In this document: positions 20,096 through 29,206 of the stretch, in pieces
Numbering within the stretch: position 1 is the stretch's first letter
Layout: every line of letters begins with the position of its first letter
DNA from: a bacterium SCSIO 12643
Lineage (GTDB): Bacteria > Bacteroidota > Bacteroidia > Flavobacteriales_G > Salibacteraceae
Direction of reading: 5' to 3'
Length of the DNA: 64,000 nt
Assembly: GCA_024398135.1 (NCBI GenBank)
Contig: CP073750.1
Location: 1,364,001-1,428,000 of the forward strand
Translations under genes and position numbers: made by a program
The notes under the pieces: generated by a model
What the model was told of the DNA's origin: nothing
Seen by the model: only the letters and a program-made list of their open reading frames with translations
Databases searched by the model: none

Positions 20096-20677
20096 ATGAA
20101 ATACATTCTTTTGATCAGTATCGCGTTGGCATCTTTTGTAGTTTCAGCCCAGGAAATGAATCCCAATAAATATGGAATGGATACCACATCCACATTGCCT
20201 ATTGGGTTAAATGTAAACGATCAGGCACCCATTATTAAAACAACCTCCATCACAGGAGAAAAGATCAATACCGGGAAATTGTTGAAACAAGGCCCTGTTG
20301 TAGTTATATTTTACCGTGGAGAATGGTGTCCGGTTTGCAATCGTTATCTGAGTAAATTGAATAATTCTTTACCCGAAATAACAGCCAAAGGCGCTACCGT
20401 TTTAGTGGTCTCCCCAGAGCAGCAATCAAGTGCTTCCAAAACAGCTGAAAATACAAAATCGGACTTTATTTTCATCTCAGATGCTTCACTTAAAATCTGT
20501 AAAGATTTTGATGTTTTGTTTGATGTAACACAAAAATATCAAGAACGAATTTTAAAAAACCTGGATACTGACATTGCTCAAAACAATGGCAAAGAAAATG
20601 CACAATTACCTGTGCCTGCTACATTTATTATTGATACAGATGGTAAAATCATCTATAAACAATTTGACTATAATTAG
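20096..20677 (+). CDS. Peroxiredoxin-like (AhpC/TSA) exported protein, truncated by TAG
   Basis: A thioredoxin-fold protein of the AhpC/TSA peroxiredoxin-like group, exported by a signal peptide (cleavage near VVSAQE), with the redox site C78-P-V-C81 in YRGEWCPVCNRYLSKL. Its likely role is thiol-based reduction of peroxide or disulfides in the periplasm. The frame ends with TAG after FDYN. Reading on in the same frame gives TNRATAEDILKML and a second TAG at 20717-20719, which looks like the normal C-terminal helix of the family. The stop therefore looks like a nonsense change (from a tyrosine or similar codon) removing about 14 residues. The core fold and CxxC are intact, so partial activity is possible. 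Confidence 0.85.
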   Translation: MKYILLISIALASFVVSAQEMNPNKYGMDTTSTLPIGLNVNDQAPIIKTTSITGEKINTGKLLKQGPVVVIFYRGEWCPVCNRYLSKLNNSLPEITAKGATVLVVSPEQQSSASKTAENTKSDFIFISDASLKICKDFDVLFDVTQKYQERILKNLDTDIAQNNGKENAQLPVPATFIIDTDGKIIYKQFDYN

Positions 20678-20774
20678 ACCAATCGTGCTACGGCTGAAGA
20701 CATCTTAAAAATGCTCTAGTGGATAAAAACCAATAGAGGTGAGTTTTGTTACTAACCACCTCTATTTAACCCGT

Positions 20775-20782
20775 TACCTTTG
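20775..20782 (+). promoter_or_regulatory. Candidate -7 promoter element before dihaem lipoprotein
   Basis: The octamer tacctttg fits TAnnTTTG and lies 23 bases before the ATG at 20806. A tttg at 20745-20748 is the nearest -33 candidate, at a slightly long spacing of 26 bp. Confidence 0.4.
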
Positions 20783-20805
20783 TACACTTCATTAATGGTA
20801 TTGAT

Positions 20806-21786
20806 ATGAGATCATCTTTTCTATTTTTAAGTGCAGTATTGGTTTTGTCATTTTTTGGTTGTTCTGATCAATCAGAAAATCAATCCCAGAAAGAAACCAA
20901 AATCACCTCAGAGGAATTCCCTGCTGAAAACATTAAAATGGGATTTCAACATTTAAATTCTGTTTGCTTTTCTTGTCATAGTATAGATCCCGGTAATAAT
21001 GCCAACAAGGTCGCACATGACATGGGCGAAATTAGTAGAATCTATAAAGATCAATCCAATTCTTTTGAGGATTTCCATCAAAAATTAGCAACATTTATCA
21101 ATCAACCTGAACCACAAAACAAACTTTTGGCGCCAGAGGATAATTATGGTTCCATGCCCAACTTCAACTTATCAGATAAGGAAATTCTTCAAATTGCGAC
21201 TTATTTATATCAGTCTTCAATAGAAGAGTCAGATTGGTATGCAAAACATTATCCATCTGAACTGGAGAAACACAAATCTGATCCGGATGATCTTTCATAC
21301 ATTGAAAAGGGAAAAAAACTGGCATTATCAACAAAATCTGTATTGGGTAAAAATCTAAAAGGAGCCATCAAAAAGAATGGTACAAGTGCGGCCATTTCAT
21401 TTTGCAATACCAGAGCCATTACGCTCACAGATAGTATGTCTCAAGAACTAAACGCGCATATAAAGCGTGTTTCTGATCAACCCAGAAATCCCAATAATGA
21501 AGCCAATGAACAAGAGTTAGAATATCTACTTGCCAAAAAACAAGCTTTAAAGGAAGGGAAGTCTATTGCCCCACAACTTCAAAAAATTGATGGTAAAATG
21601 GTAGGCTATTATCCTATCACCACGAATAAAATGTGCTTACAATGTCATGGGCTTCCAGATCAAAACATCCAACCCGAAGTACAACAAAAACTAAATTCAC
21701 TATATCCTAATGATGCCGCAACTGGTTATGGGGAAAACGAACTTAGAGGTATTTGGGTTGTAGAAATGGATTTGGTTACGAATTAA
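20806..21786 (+). CDS. Dihaem c-type cytochrome lipoprotein with DUF3365 domain
   Basis: This envelope lipoprotein (lipobox FFGCS, Cys19) has two haem-attachment motifs: CFSCH at residues 54-58, within an N-terminal mono-haem cytochrome c domain, and CLQCH at 277-281, within a C-terminal DUF3365 (Tll0287-like) domain. The DUF3365 region is recognisable from the FCNTRA, RVSDQPRNPNNEAN and VGYYPITTNKMCLQCHG segments. Methionine in GSMPNFNLSD is a candidate distal ligand for the first haem. A role in electron transfer or redox/haem sensing is likely, but no oxidase or partner is adjacent. It converges on uvrC with an 11-base overlap. Confidence 0.85.
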   Translation: MRSSFLFLSAVLVLSFFGCSDQSENQSQKETKITSEEFPAENIKMGFQHLNSVCFSCHSIDPGNNANKVAHDMGEISRIYKDQSNSFEDFHQKLATFINQPEPQNKLLAPEDNYGSMPNFNLSDKEILQIATYLYQSSIEESDWYAKHYPSELEKHKSDPDDLSYIEKGKKLALSTKSVLGKNLKGAIKKNGTSAAISFCNTRAITLTDSMSQELNAHIKRVSDQPRNPNNEANEQELEYLLAKKQALKEGKSIAPQLQKIDGKMVGYYPITTNKMCLQCHGLPDQNIQPEVQQKLNSLYPNDAATGYGENELRGIWVVEMDLVTN

Positions 21787-23575
21787 AATAATTCCAAACA
21801 ATTTTTGCTTTTGCTTCTCCAACTACTACAGAAAGTTCATCCAATGTGGCTTCCTTAATCCTTTTTACTGAACCGATTTTGGTTAATAATTGCTCCGAAA
21901 TTTTAGGCCCAATACCTTTTATCTGATGCAATTCACTTTTAACAATAGACTTCCCTCTCTGATTCCTGTGATGTGTAATTCCAAATCGGTGGGCTTCATT
22001 TCTTAAGAATTGAATGATTCGTAAACTTTCGGATCTTTTATCCAGATATATAGGTATAGAGTCTCCAGGGAAATATATCTCTTCCAATCGTTTTGCGATT
22101 CCTACCACAGCAATCTTACCCATCAATCCCAATCGTTCCAGACTATTAACAGCCGAATGCAACTGACCTTTACCGCCATCAATTACCACCAATTGTGGTA
22201 AAGACTCACCTTCCCGCAACAAACGACTGTACCTGCGATAAACTATCTCTTCCATAGACGCAAAATCATCCGGTCCTACCACAGTCTTAATATTAAAATG
22301 TCTGTAATCCCTCTTGGATGGTTTTCCATTCTTAAAAACCACACAAGCTGCCACCGGGAATTCTCCCTGAATATTGGAGTTATCGAAACATTCAATGTGA
22401 ACAGGTAATTCTTTTAATCGAAGGTCTTTTTGAACCTGCTGCATGACTCTGTTAGAATGACTTTCCGGATCTACCTTTTCCATGGCTTTGTATCGATCCA
22501 TCATAAAGTATTTTGCATTCCTTAAAGACATTTCGATCAACTTCTTCTTGTCTCCAATCTTTGGAACGATGATCTTTAAATCATCCATTTCCATATCTAC
22601 TTTTTGGGATAAATACAGCTCTTTCGAAGTGCTCCCAAACTTTTGTCTGATTTCTGCGATCCCGATTGCCAATAATTCCTGATCAGTTTCTTCCATCTTT
22701 TTACGAATCTCAAGCGTATGCAATTGTACTACTGCTCCACTATTGATCTTCATAAAATTCACATATCCCGCATAACTATCTGAAACAATACTAAACACAT
22801 CTACATTGTGAATTTTATAATTCACTACTGTAGATTTAGCCTGATAATTCTCTAAAAGTTCCACACGTTCTTTCAGCTCCTGTGCTTTTTCAAATCGTAA
22901 TTCAGAAGCATAACGCATCATCGTTTCTTTTAAATCTTTGGTAAGATCTCCAAGATTACCTTTTAGAATATGTCGAATTTCATCAATGCTTTTGTCGTAA
23001 TCATACTCCGATTGTTTCCCTTCACAACCTCCCAAACAATTTCCTATATGATATTCCAAACAGACACGATACTTCTTATTAGCGATATTGGTTGGTGATA
23101 AATGATATGAACACGTTCTGAGTTTATACAGTTTCGAAATAATATTGAGAACTGTATGCATCATTTTTACTGACGCATATGGACCATAATATTCCGAACC
23201 ATCTTTGATCAGATTTCTTGTAGAAAACACACGCGGAAAAGGTTCTTTCTTAATACAAATCCAGGGATAGGTTTTATCATCGCGCAATGCCACATTATAA
23301 TGAGGCTGATGTTTCTTAATGAGCGAGTTTTCTAACAACAATGCCTCATACTCCGATTCGACCACAATGTATTCAATATGATCGATCTTACGCACCAATA
23401 ACTTGGTCTTTCGATTCTCATATTTAATTTTATTAAAATATGAAGATACACGGTTCTTAAGGTACTTGGCCTTTCCCACGTATAAAATCTTCCGATCCTT
23501 ATCGTAAAAACGATAAACACCAGGTTTCTTCGGAAGATTCCGTACGATTTCTTTTATATGCTCAGGAGTATCCAC
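21776..23575 (-). CDS. uvrC: Excinuclease ABC subunit C
   Basis: UvrC makes the two incisions around bulky DNA lesions in nucleotide excision repair with UvrA and UvrB. The 599-residue protein has the GIY-YIG nuclease at the N-terminus (GVY at 19-21, YVGKAK from 32), a UVR domain (ELRFEKAQELKERVELLENYQ), the RNase H-like C-terminal nuclease (ECFDNSNIQGEFPVAACVVF; VIDGGKGQL), and terminal helix-hairpin-helix motifs (IKGIGPKISEQLL). It appears complete. No uvrA or uvrB is in the window. Confidence 0.97.
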   Translation of the reverse strand: MDTPEHIKEIVRNLPKKPGVYRFYDKDRKILYVGKAKYLKNRVSSYFNKIKYENRKTKLLVRKIDHIEYIVVESEYEALLLENSLIKKHQPHYNVALRDDKTYPWICIKKEPFPRVFSTRNLIKDGSEYYGPYASVKMMHTVLNIISKLYKLRTCSYHLSPTNIANKKYRVCLEYHIGNCLGGCEGKQSEYDYDKSIDEIRHILKGNLGDLTKDLKETMMRYASELRFEKAQELKERVELLENYQAKSTVVNYKIHNVDVFSIVSDSYAGYVNFMKINSGAVVQLHTLEIRKKMEETDQELLAIGIAEIRQKFGSTSKELYLSQKVDMEMDDLKIIVPKIGDKKKLIEMSLRNAKYFMMDRYKAMEKVDPESHSNRVMQQVQKDLRLKELPVHIECFDNSNIQGEFPVAACVVFKNGKPSKRDYRHFNIKTVVGPDDFASMEEIVYRRYSRLLREGESLPQLVVIDGGKGQLHSAVNSLERLGLMGKIAVVGIAKRLEEIYFPGDSIPIYLDKRSESLRIIQFLRNEAHRFGITHHRNQRGKSIVKSELHQIKGIGPKISEQLLTKIGSVKRIKEATLDELSVVVGEAKAKIVWNYFNS

Positions 23576-23657
23576 AATCGAACTACAATATTAGCATATC
23601 CTTGCAGATCACCTCTGCTTCTTACAAATGGAAATTGTAAGATCTATTTCTCAATGA

Positions 23658-24713
23658 CTATTCCTCGGTGGTGGAGTTATCTCCATCTTCCAAAATCTCA
23701 AATAACTTATCGAGGTTTGGAGTTAAGATTACCTCAATTCTCCGGTTTTTAGCCTTGCCCTCAGGAGTATCGTTAGAAGCAATCGGACTAAACTCACCTC
23801 TACCTGCAGCGGTTAATATTGCAGGATCTAATTCACTATTGCTCAACATAATTCGAACTACCGCCATCGCTCTCTCAGCAGATAATTCCCAGTTGTCCTT
23901 AATAGCTCCACGTCCACTCATTTTATCACTATCGGTATGTCCTTCAACTAAAACCGTTAAATCCGTTTGTCCTTCAAGTGCTTTCGCCAATTGAATAACC
24001 GCCTGTTTACCTTCACTTCCCACGGCAGTACTTCCACTTCCAAAAAGCAATTGCGCTTCCATAGACACATACACTCGTCCATTTTTTTGCTCAACGGTAA
24101 TTCCTTTATCTTCAAACCCTACAAGAGCTTCTTTAATCTGATTTTTTAATTGATTTACCGCTGCATCCTTTTGTGCTAAAAGATCTTCTAACTCTTTTAC
24201 TCTCGCTTCACGCGCTTTTAAATCATCATTTAATTGTGCCAACTCCCCTTTTTGAACTTTTAGATCATATGCCAATAATTTCAAGCTATCTTCTTTGGCC
24301 TGTAAATCCTCCTGTACTTTAAGCAATTCACTCATCAATTGTTTATTCTCTCTCTGAGAACCTGAACTTAAAACATCTTGTTTTTCTACTAGTTCAGCAT
24401 TGGTCTTCAGTAATCTATCGTATTGATATTTCAGTTGACGATATTGCGCTCCTGTTCTGGAAGTGTCTTTTACCAAACTTTTTAGTTTCTCCACTGCCCT
24501 TTCTAAATCTGCTTTGTTTTCGGTACTTTCTTTTTCCAAACGTGCATTTTCAGAAGCCAAATAACTTCTGTTTTCTTCACACTTTTCATAATTATCAGTG
24601 ATTTCATTCACCTTCTTAGCCGGAACACAAGAAACTACTCCACCTAAAATTGTACCTACTAACAATAAATTTAAAATCCCTCTTAATCGCATTCTTTCTC
24701 TTGATTTATTCAT
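23658..24713 (-). CDS. OmpA-family lipoprotein with coiled coil
   Basis: An outer-membrane lipoprotein that probably links the membrane to peptidoglycan. The N-terminal signal ends at GGVVSC. It is followed by a long heptad-like coiled coil (about residues 30-190, rich in Leu, Lys and Glu) and a C-terminal OmpA domain whose diaminopimelate-binding helix reads TDLTVLVEGHTDSDK ... NWELSAERAMAVVRIM ... GRGEFSPIASNDTPEGKAKNRRIEVIL. The frame opens at 24731; ATGs at 24713 and 24692 give better lipoprotein signals, and 24692 has a gagaaag stretch upstream, so the start is uncertain. The coiled-coil-plus-OmpA layout is common in Bacteroidota. Confidence 0.9.
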   Translation of the reverse strand: MNKSRERMRLRGILNLLLVGTILGGVVSCVPAKKVNEITDNYEKCEENRSYLASENARLEKESTENKADLERAVEKLKSLVKDTSRTGAQYRQLKYQYDRLLKTNAELVEKQDVLSSGSQRENKQLMSELLKVQEDLQAKEDSLKLLAYDLKVQKGELAQLNDDLKAREARVKELEDLLAQKDAAVNQLKNQIKEALVGFEDKGITVEQKNGRVYVSMEAQLLFGSGSTAVGSEGKQAVIQLAKALEGQTDLTVLVEGHTDSDKMSGRGAIKDNWELSAERAMAVVRIMLSNSELDPAILTAAGRGEFSPIASNDTPEGKAKNRRIEVILTPNLDKLFEILEDGDNSTTEE

Positions 24714-24928
24714 TACAAATGTCCATTTCATTCCCCACTATTAAAAGTCAACTCGTAATAGTTTTGAACAAATAACGCGTTGATAAATGGTTTGTTTTCT
24801 TTTTAATAACAATAATTAACCCTTTTCTCTACAAATTTTGATTCCACTCATTTTGCAACAATTGCGCCTAACATTTTTACGTCCACATTTTATCTGTAGT
24901 CGCCATTCGTAATTGCATAAATCCGCAT

Positions 24929-24936
24929 TACATTTG
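24929..24936 (+). promoter_or_regulatory. Candidate -7 promoter element before leuS
   Basis: The octamer tacatttg matches TAnnTTTG, about 34 bases before the leuS ATG at 24970. The nearest upstream ttg (24913) is only 13 bp away, shorter than usual. No T-box or leader-peptide structure is evident. Confidence 0.35.
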
Positions 24937-24969
24937 TCGGCTGATTATTAAGCAATAAAAAGCAAAAAA

Positions 24970-27732
24970 ATGGCCTATAAATTTTTTGATGTAGAAAAAA
25001 AATGGCAAGCCTATTGGGCTGACAACAAAACATTTAAAAGCAAAATAAATCCGGACAAACCAAAGTACTATGTTCTGGATATGTTTCCTTATCCATCAGG
25101 AGCAGGATTACATGTTGGTCATCCTCTAGGTTATATTGCTTCAGATATCTTCTCAAGATATAAAAGATTGCAAGGGTTTGAAGTCTTACATCCAATGGGT
25201 TATGATTCATTTGGACTTCCAGCAGAACAATATGCCATTCAAACCGGACAACATCCCGATATTACGACTAAAGAGAATATTGCACGTTACAGACAGCAGC
25301 TAGATCGAATTGGATTCTCTTTTGACTGGGATCGAGAAGTACGTACTTCAGAAAAAGATTACTATCGATGGACTCAAGAAATTTTCATTTCACTGTTCAA
25401 TTCGTGGTACAACAACGAAGCCAATAAAGCGGAGTCCGTTGATACACTTATTGAGAAATTCGAATCATCTGGAACTGAGAATGTAAATGCAGCCTGTTCG
25501 GAAGAACTTGAGTTTTCTGCAGATGACTGGAAAAACATGACAGAAGATCAACAGTATGAAAAACTATTGAACTGTAGAATGGCTTACCTAAGTGAAACTG
25601 TTGTGAACTGGTGTCCGGAACTTGGGACAGTATTGGCCAATGACGAAGTTAAAAATGGCGTTTCAGAGCGAGGTGGCTATCCTGTCGAACAAAAGAAAAT
25701 GAAACAATGGTCTTTAAGAATTACAGCATATGCAGATCGTCTCTTAAATGACCTGGACACCATTGATTGGCCCGATTCTATTAAAGAAATTCAACGTAAC
25801 TGGATTGGAAAATCGCAAGGAGCTACAGTTCACTTTGAGGTAAAGGACAGTGAAGAAAAAATTGAAGTTTTTACTACACGTCCTGATACAATTTTCGGAG
25901 TTTCATTTATGGTGGTTGCACCGGAGCACGAAATTGTTTCTAAAATCACCTCTTCAGAGCAACGTGAAGAGGTAGAAGCTTATATCGAACAGACCAGTAA
26001 ACGATCAGAAAGAGATCGAATGTCAGACGTTAAACATATTTCTGGGGCTTTTACCGGAGCATATGTAAAACACCCATTTACTGGTGAAGATATTCCAATC
26101 TGGATTGGAGATTATGTTTTAGCACATTATGGAACTGGAGCAATTATGGCTGTTCCATCTGGCGACCAACGTGACTGGAACTTTGCGAACCACTTTAACT
26201 TACCTATTCCGAATATTATAGAAGGAGGTGATTTAAGTAATGGCGCCATAGAAAATAAACAAGCAATTCTAGCTAATTCAGATTTCTTAAATGGACTAAA
26301 AGCCAAGAAAGCCATTGGTCAGGCCATTTATGAAATGGAAAAACGTAACATCGGTACACGTAAAATCAACTTTAAATTACGAGATGCCGGGTTTAGTCGA
26401 CAAAGATACTGGGGAGAACCTATTCCGGCTTATTTCAAAAATGGAATGCCATATATGATGGATTCGTCTGATCTACCATTAGAATTACCAGCGGTGGACA
26501 AATATTTACCGACTAAAGATGGCGAGCCACCATTGGCTCGTGCGGAAGACTGGGTTTCAAAAGATGGGTTTCCTCTAGAAACGAACACAATGCCTGGATG
26601 GGCCGGATCATCGTGGTATTACTTGAGATATATGGATCCGCAAAATGATTCTGAATTATTTTCAAAAGAAGCTGTGGAATACTGGAACCAGGTGGACCTT
26701 TACCTGGGAGGTGCTGAGCACGCAACAGGACACCTACTTTATGTGAGATTTTGGGCGAAGTTCCTAAATGATCTGGGAACAATTCCATTCAACGAACCGG
26801 CTAAAAAGTTGATCAATCAGGGAATGATCCAAGGGGTATCGGCTTTTGTTTACCGTAAAGAAGGAACCAAAACTTTTATTTCTAAAGGTCTGATTGAAGG
26901 CGAAAATGTAACTCCAATTCATGTAAATATTGATCTGGTAAAAGACAACATTTTAAATGTTGAAGGATTCAAAAAATGGCGTGAAGAATATGCAAACGCT
27001 GAATTCATTCTCGAAGACGGAAAATACATCTGCGGAAGCGAGGTGGAAAAAATGTCAAAATCCAAATACAATGTGGTCAACCCCGATGGGTTAATTGAAC
27101 AATACGGAGCAGACGCTTTACGCCTCCATGAAATGTTCTTAGGTCCAATCGAGATGCATAAGCCATGGAATACGAAAGGTATTGATGGAGTTTCCCGTTT
27201 TCTAAGAAAGTTCTGGGCATTATATCATGACGAAAATGATCAATTGAATTTAAATGATGCTGAACCTACCAAAGAAGAATTGAAAATCTTACACAAAACC
27301 ATCAAATCCATACAAGATGATATGGAGAGGTTTTCTTTCAATACGATCGTAAGTCATTTAATGATTTGTGTAAATGATTTGAGTAGCATTAAATGTAACA
27401 ACCGATCAATTTTATCTGATTTAGCAGTATTAGCTGCCTGTCATGCTCCGCATATCACTGAAGAATTATGGCAGAGGTTAGGAAATACAGGTTCAATCTC
27501 TTTCGCTAAATTTCCAAAGTTTAATCCGGAAGTTCTAGTGGAATCAGATCACAATTATCCGGTTTCTTTTAATGGAAAAATGAGATTTAAGATCAGTCTT
27601 CCGTTAGATATTGATTCTAAAGAAGTTGAAAACATCATCTTAAATCATGAAGATTCTCAGAAATGGTTAAACGGTCAAAAACCTAAGAAAATCATATATG
27701 TTAAGAAGAAGATTATTAACATAGTGCTGTAA
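24970..27732 (+). CDS. leuS: Leucyl-tRNA synthetase
   Basis: This class Ia synthetase charges tRNA-Leu with leucine. The 920-residue protein has the HIGH-type motif HVGH at 48-51 within FPYPSGAGLHVGHPLGY, the CP1 editing domain (TTRPDTIFGVSFMVVAPEH and GTGAIMAVPSGDQRD), the catalytic KMSKSK at 694-699 and a C-terminal anticodon-binding bundle. Length is normal for the longer Bacteroidota form, which has inserted segments such as that around residues 150-190. It appears to be transcribed alone. Confidence 0.98.
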   Translation: MAYKFFDVEKKWQAYWADNKTFKSKINPDKPKYYVLDMFPYPSGAGLHVGHPLGYIASDIFSRYKRLQGFEVLHPMGYDSFGLPAEQYAIQTGQHPDITTKENIARYRQQLDRIGFSFDWDREVRTSEKDYYRWTQEIFISLFNSWYNNEANKAESVDTLIEKFESSGTENVNAACSEELEFSADDWKNMTEDQQYEKLLNCRMAYLSETVVNWCPELGTVLANDEVKNGVSERGGYPVEQKKMKQWSLRITAYADRLLNDLDTIDWPDSIKEIQRNWIGKSQGATVHFEVKDSEEKIEVFTTRPDTIFGVSFMVVAPEHEIVSKITSSEQREEVEAYIEQTSKRSERDRMSDVKHISGAFTGAYVKHPFTGEDIPIWIGDYVLAHYGTGAIMAVPSGDQRDWNFANHFNLPIPNIIEGGDLSNGAIENKQAILANSDFLNGLKAKKAIGQAIYEMEKRNIGTRKINFKLRDAGFSRQRYWGEPIPAYFKNGMPYMMDSSDLPLELPAVDKYLPTKDGEPPLARAEDWVSKDGFPLETNTMPGWAGSSWYYLRYMDPQNDSELFSKEAVEYWNQVDLYLGGAEHATGHLLYVRFWAKFLNDLGTIPFNEPAKKLINQGMIQGVSAFVYRKEGTKTFISKGLIEGENVTPIHVNIDLVKDNILNVEGFKKWREEYANAEFILEDGKYICGSEVEKMSKSKYNVVNPDGLIEQYGADALRLHEMFLGPIEMHKPWNTKGIDGVSRFLRKFWALYHDENDQLNLNDAEPTKEELKILHKTIKSIQDDMERFSFNTIVSHLMICVNDLSSIKCNNRSILSDLAVLAACHAPHITEELWQRLGNTGSISFAKFPKFNPEVLVESDHNYPVSFNGKMRFKISLPLDIDSKEVENIILNHEDSQKWLNGQKPKKIIYVKKKIINIVL

Positions 27733-27750
27733 ATATTTATTTGCACCGCG

Positions 27751-27780
27751 TTGGGTATATTAAAAAGTTTTCTAAATTTA
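27751..27780 (+). promoter_or_regulatory. Candidate promoter for the 48-residue ORF
   Basis: A ttg at 27751-27753 and taaattta at 27773-27780 are separated by 19 bp. This fits the Bacteroidota pattern except for the last base of the -7 box (A instead of G). It lies about 48 bases before the ATG at 27828. Confidence 0.35.
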
Positions 27781-27827
27781 CGTCACCTAATTAAACAATT
27801 TAATAAACAAACGTATAAACCCCGTCT

Positions 27828-27974
27828 ATGAGTGTAAATTTAAACAAGAAGAAGAATCAATTAAAGGTGATTTTGAAATCTAACATTGCCAGAGCCTGGT
27901 ATCAATTGGATAAGAAATCTTACGAGTCCTGGTTAGAAGGAAGAAGAGTTTCAAAATCAGAATTAAAATTTTAA
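27828..27974 (+). CDS. Small basic protein of 48 residues
   Basis: An ATG frame of 48 codons (MSVNLNKKKN ... SKSELKF) lies between leuS and a strong terminator. It is rich in Lys and Ser with two tryptophans (ARAWYQLDKKSYESWLEGRR). It sits between a promoter-like sequence and an intrinsic terminator three bases after its stop, as expected for a real monocistronic small gene. I do not recognise the family. The alternative is a non-coding RNA occupying the same promoter-terminator unit. Confidence 0.55.
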   Translation: MSVNLNKKKNQLKVILKSNIARAWYQLDKKSYESWLEGRRVSKSELKF

Positions 27975-27976
27975 AT

Positions 27977-28009
27977 AAAAAAGCCGATTCAAATTGAATC
28001 GGCTTTTTT
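27977..28009. terminator. Bidirectional intrinsic terminator
   Basis: An 11-bp stem (agccgattcaa / ttgaatcggct) closes on a short loop, with an A-run before and a T-run after. It ends the 48-residue ORF transcript and, on the minus strand, the Spy-like gene that stops at 28026. Confidence 0.9.
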
Positions 28010-28025
28010 AATTTAAACAACCCAC

Positions 28026-28670
28026 CTATCGTCTCTTTCCATGGCCTTTTTTGCCATGTCCTTTTTTTCGGGATGATTCCCATTGTTCATATTGCTCATC
28101 GGTTAAAACTTCCTTCAACTGAGCTTTCATATCCTTCTTTAATGTTTTCATCTGCTTCTTTGCCTCTTCTAGTTCTGGATACTTAGATTTTATCTCTTTT
28201 CTCTTTGTGGCTGAATCTTCAAACACTGCTTTAAGTTCCGCTTCTTGCTTTGATGTCAGATTCAAATTCTCCTTCATCATGGCTAAGCGTTGATCGTGAC
28301 TTTTATTCTTCGATTTCTCGCCATGTTCCATTTTTCTCATAGACTTCATTTTTTGAAGTTGCTCCTCTGTCAAAATGGATTTCACACGATTTTTTTCAGA
28401 TTCTTTCACTGCTTTTAATTCTTCTTTAGCCTGCTCCAATTGTGGATATTCCTTTTTTAATGCTTGTCTTTTTGTAAAAAACTGAGTATAAATCTCTTTT
28501 GTTTTATTTGCCTGATCATTAGTCAGACCTAATCTCTCAGTCATTTTCTTAGTTACCATTTCGGCTGCTTCATCCGGGGATTTATTTTCCATCCCTTTAT
28601 GTCTTTGTTGCGCACTAATTGATATCACTGAAAAAATCATTAGAACTGCAATTACACTTTTTCTTATCAT
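28026..28670 (-). CDS. Periplasmic Spy/CpxP-like or DUF4890-type protein
   Basis: The protein has a signal peptide (MIRKSVIAVLMIFSVISISAQQ) and a mature part that is almost wholly helical and rich in Lys and Glu. Two tandem copies of the LTxxQ-type pattern are visible: LGLTNDQANKTKEIYTQF ... ILTEEQLQKM and LNLTSKQEAELKAVFEDS ... VLTDEQYEQW. This is the signature of Spy/CpxP-like periplasmic chaperones and DUF4890 proteins. The C-terminus is a Gly/His/Lys tail (KKGHGKKGHGKRR), possibly metal-binding. The frame extends to 28712, but the ATG at 28670 directly precedes the signal peptide. Confidence 0.75.
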   Translation of the reverse strand: MIRKSVIAVLMIFSVISISAQQRHKGMENKSPDEAAEMVTKKMTERLGLTNDQANKTKEIYTQFFTKRQALKKEYPQLEQAKEELKAVKESEKNRVKSILTEEQLQKMKSMRKMEHGEKSKNKSHDQRLAMMKENLNLTSKQEAELKAVFEDSATKRKEIKSKYPELEEAKKQMKTLKKDMKAQLKEVLTDEQYEQWESSRKKGHGKKGHGKRR

Positions 28671-28790
28671 AACTCTATTTTTTTTGGTTTTGTAATATCT
28701 CTTTGACCACACATTTCCCGAAAGGTTTAATTCAACACCAAAAAACTTATTTCGCTATTATTTAATATATTGCGGTCGTCTGACGACTTT

Positions 28791-29153
28791 ATGATGAAAA
28801 GGATACTGGTAATTTTAGTTTTTGTTGCTATCCAAAAATTGGTTTTTGCTGATGTTTGGGGCAATAACTTTATGACTCCAGGTGAAGTCAACACATTACT
28901 AATTTTATTGTTCTTATCCTTCATTTCAGTTTTAGGCTTTGTACTCTCAGCCCTATTCCTATTATTTAAAAGTCAACCTTTAATTAGAAAGACATTTAAA
29001 CTATTTGGTTGGAGTTCTGTTATCTTACTCTGCATATTTGGATTATTTACTTTATCCAATAACCCGGTTGCTGCACTATATCTTTTTGTAGCAGGAATTC
29101 TCATAGGTGTATTCCAATTTATACCTCACGTAAAGCAAGTCCAGCAGCAATAG
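28791..29153 (+). CDS. Small membrane protein of unknown function
   Basis: This protein of about 120 residues has four hydrophobic segments. The first (ILVILVFVAIQKLVFADV) looks like a cleavable signal or first helix, and the others are near LLILLFLSFISVLGFVLSALFLLF, SSVILLCIFGLFTL and ALYLFVAGILIGVFQFI. I do not recognise a family. The frame opens at a TTG, but tandem ATGs at 28791 and 28794 are more likely starts. It is divergent from the Spy-like gene and isolated from the next gene by about 50 bp. Confidence 0.6.
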   Translation: MMKRILVILVFVAIQKLVFADVWGNNFMTPGEVNTLLILLFLSFISVLGFVLSALFLLFKSQPLIRKTFKLFGWSSVILLCIFGLFTLSNNPVAALYLFVAGILIGVFQFIPHVKQVQQQ

Positions 29154-29206
29154 GACTAGGATTCCATCTGTAATCAATTTTTATTCATCTTATAATTTAA
29201 CTTCAC

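Noticed and set aside
27733-28025. Leucine-responsive T-box or attenuator around leuS
   Set aside because: No leader peptide rich in leucine codons and no antiterminator pairing were seen; the downstream hairpin belongs to the 48-codon ORF unit.
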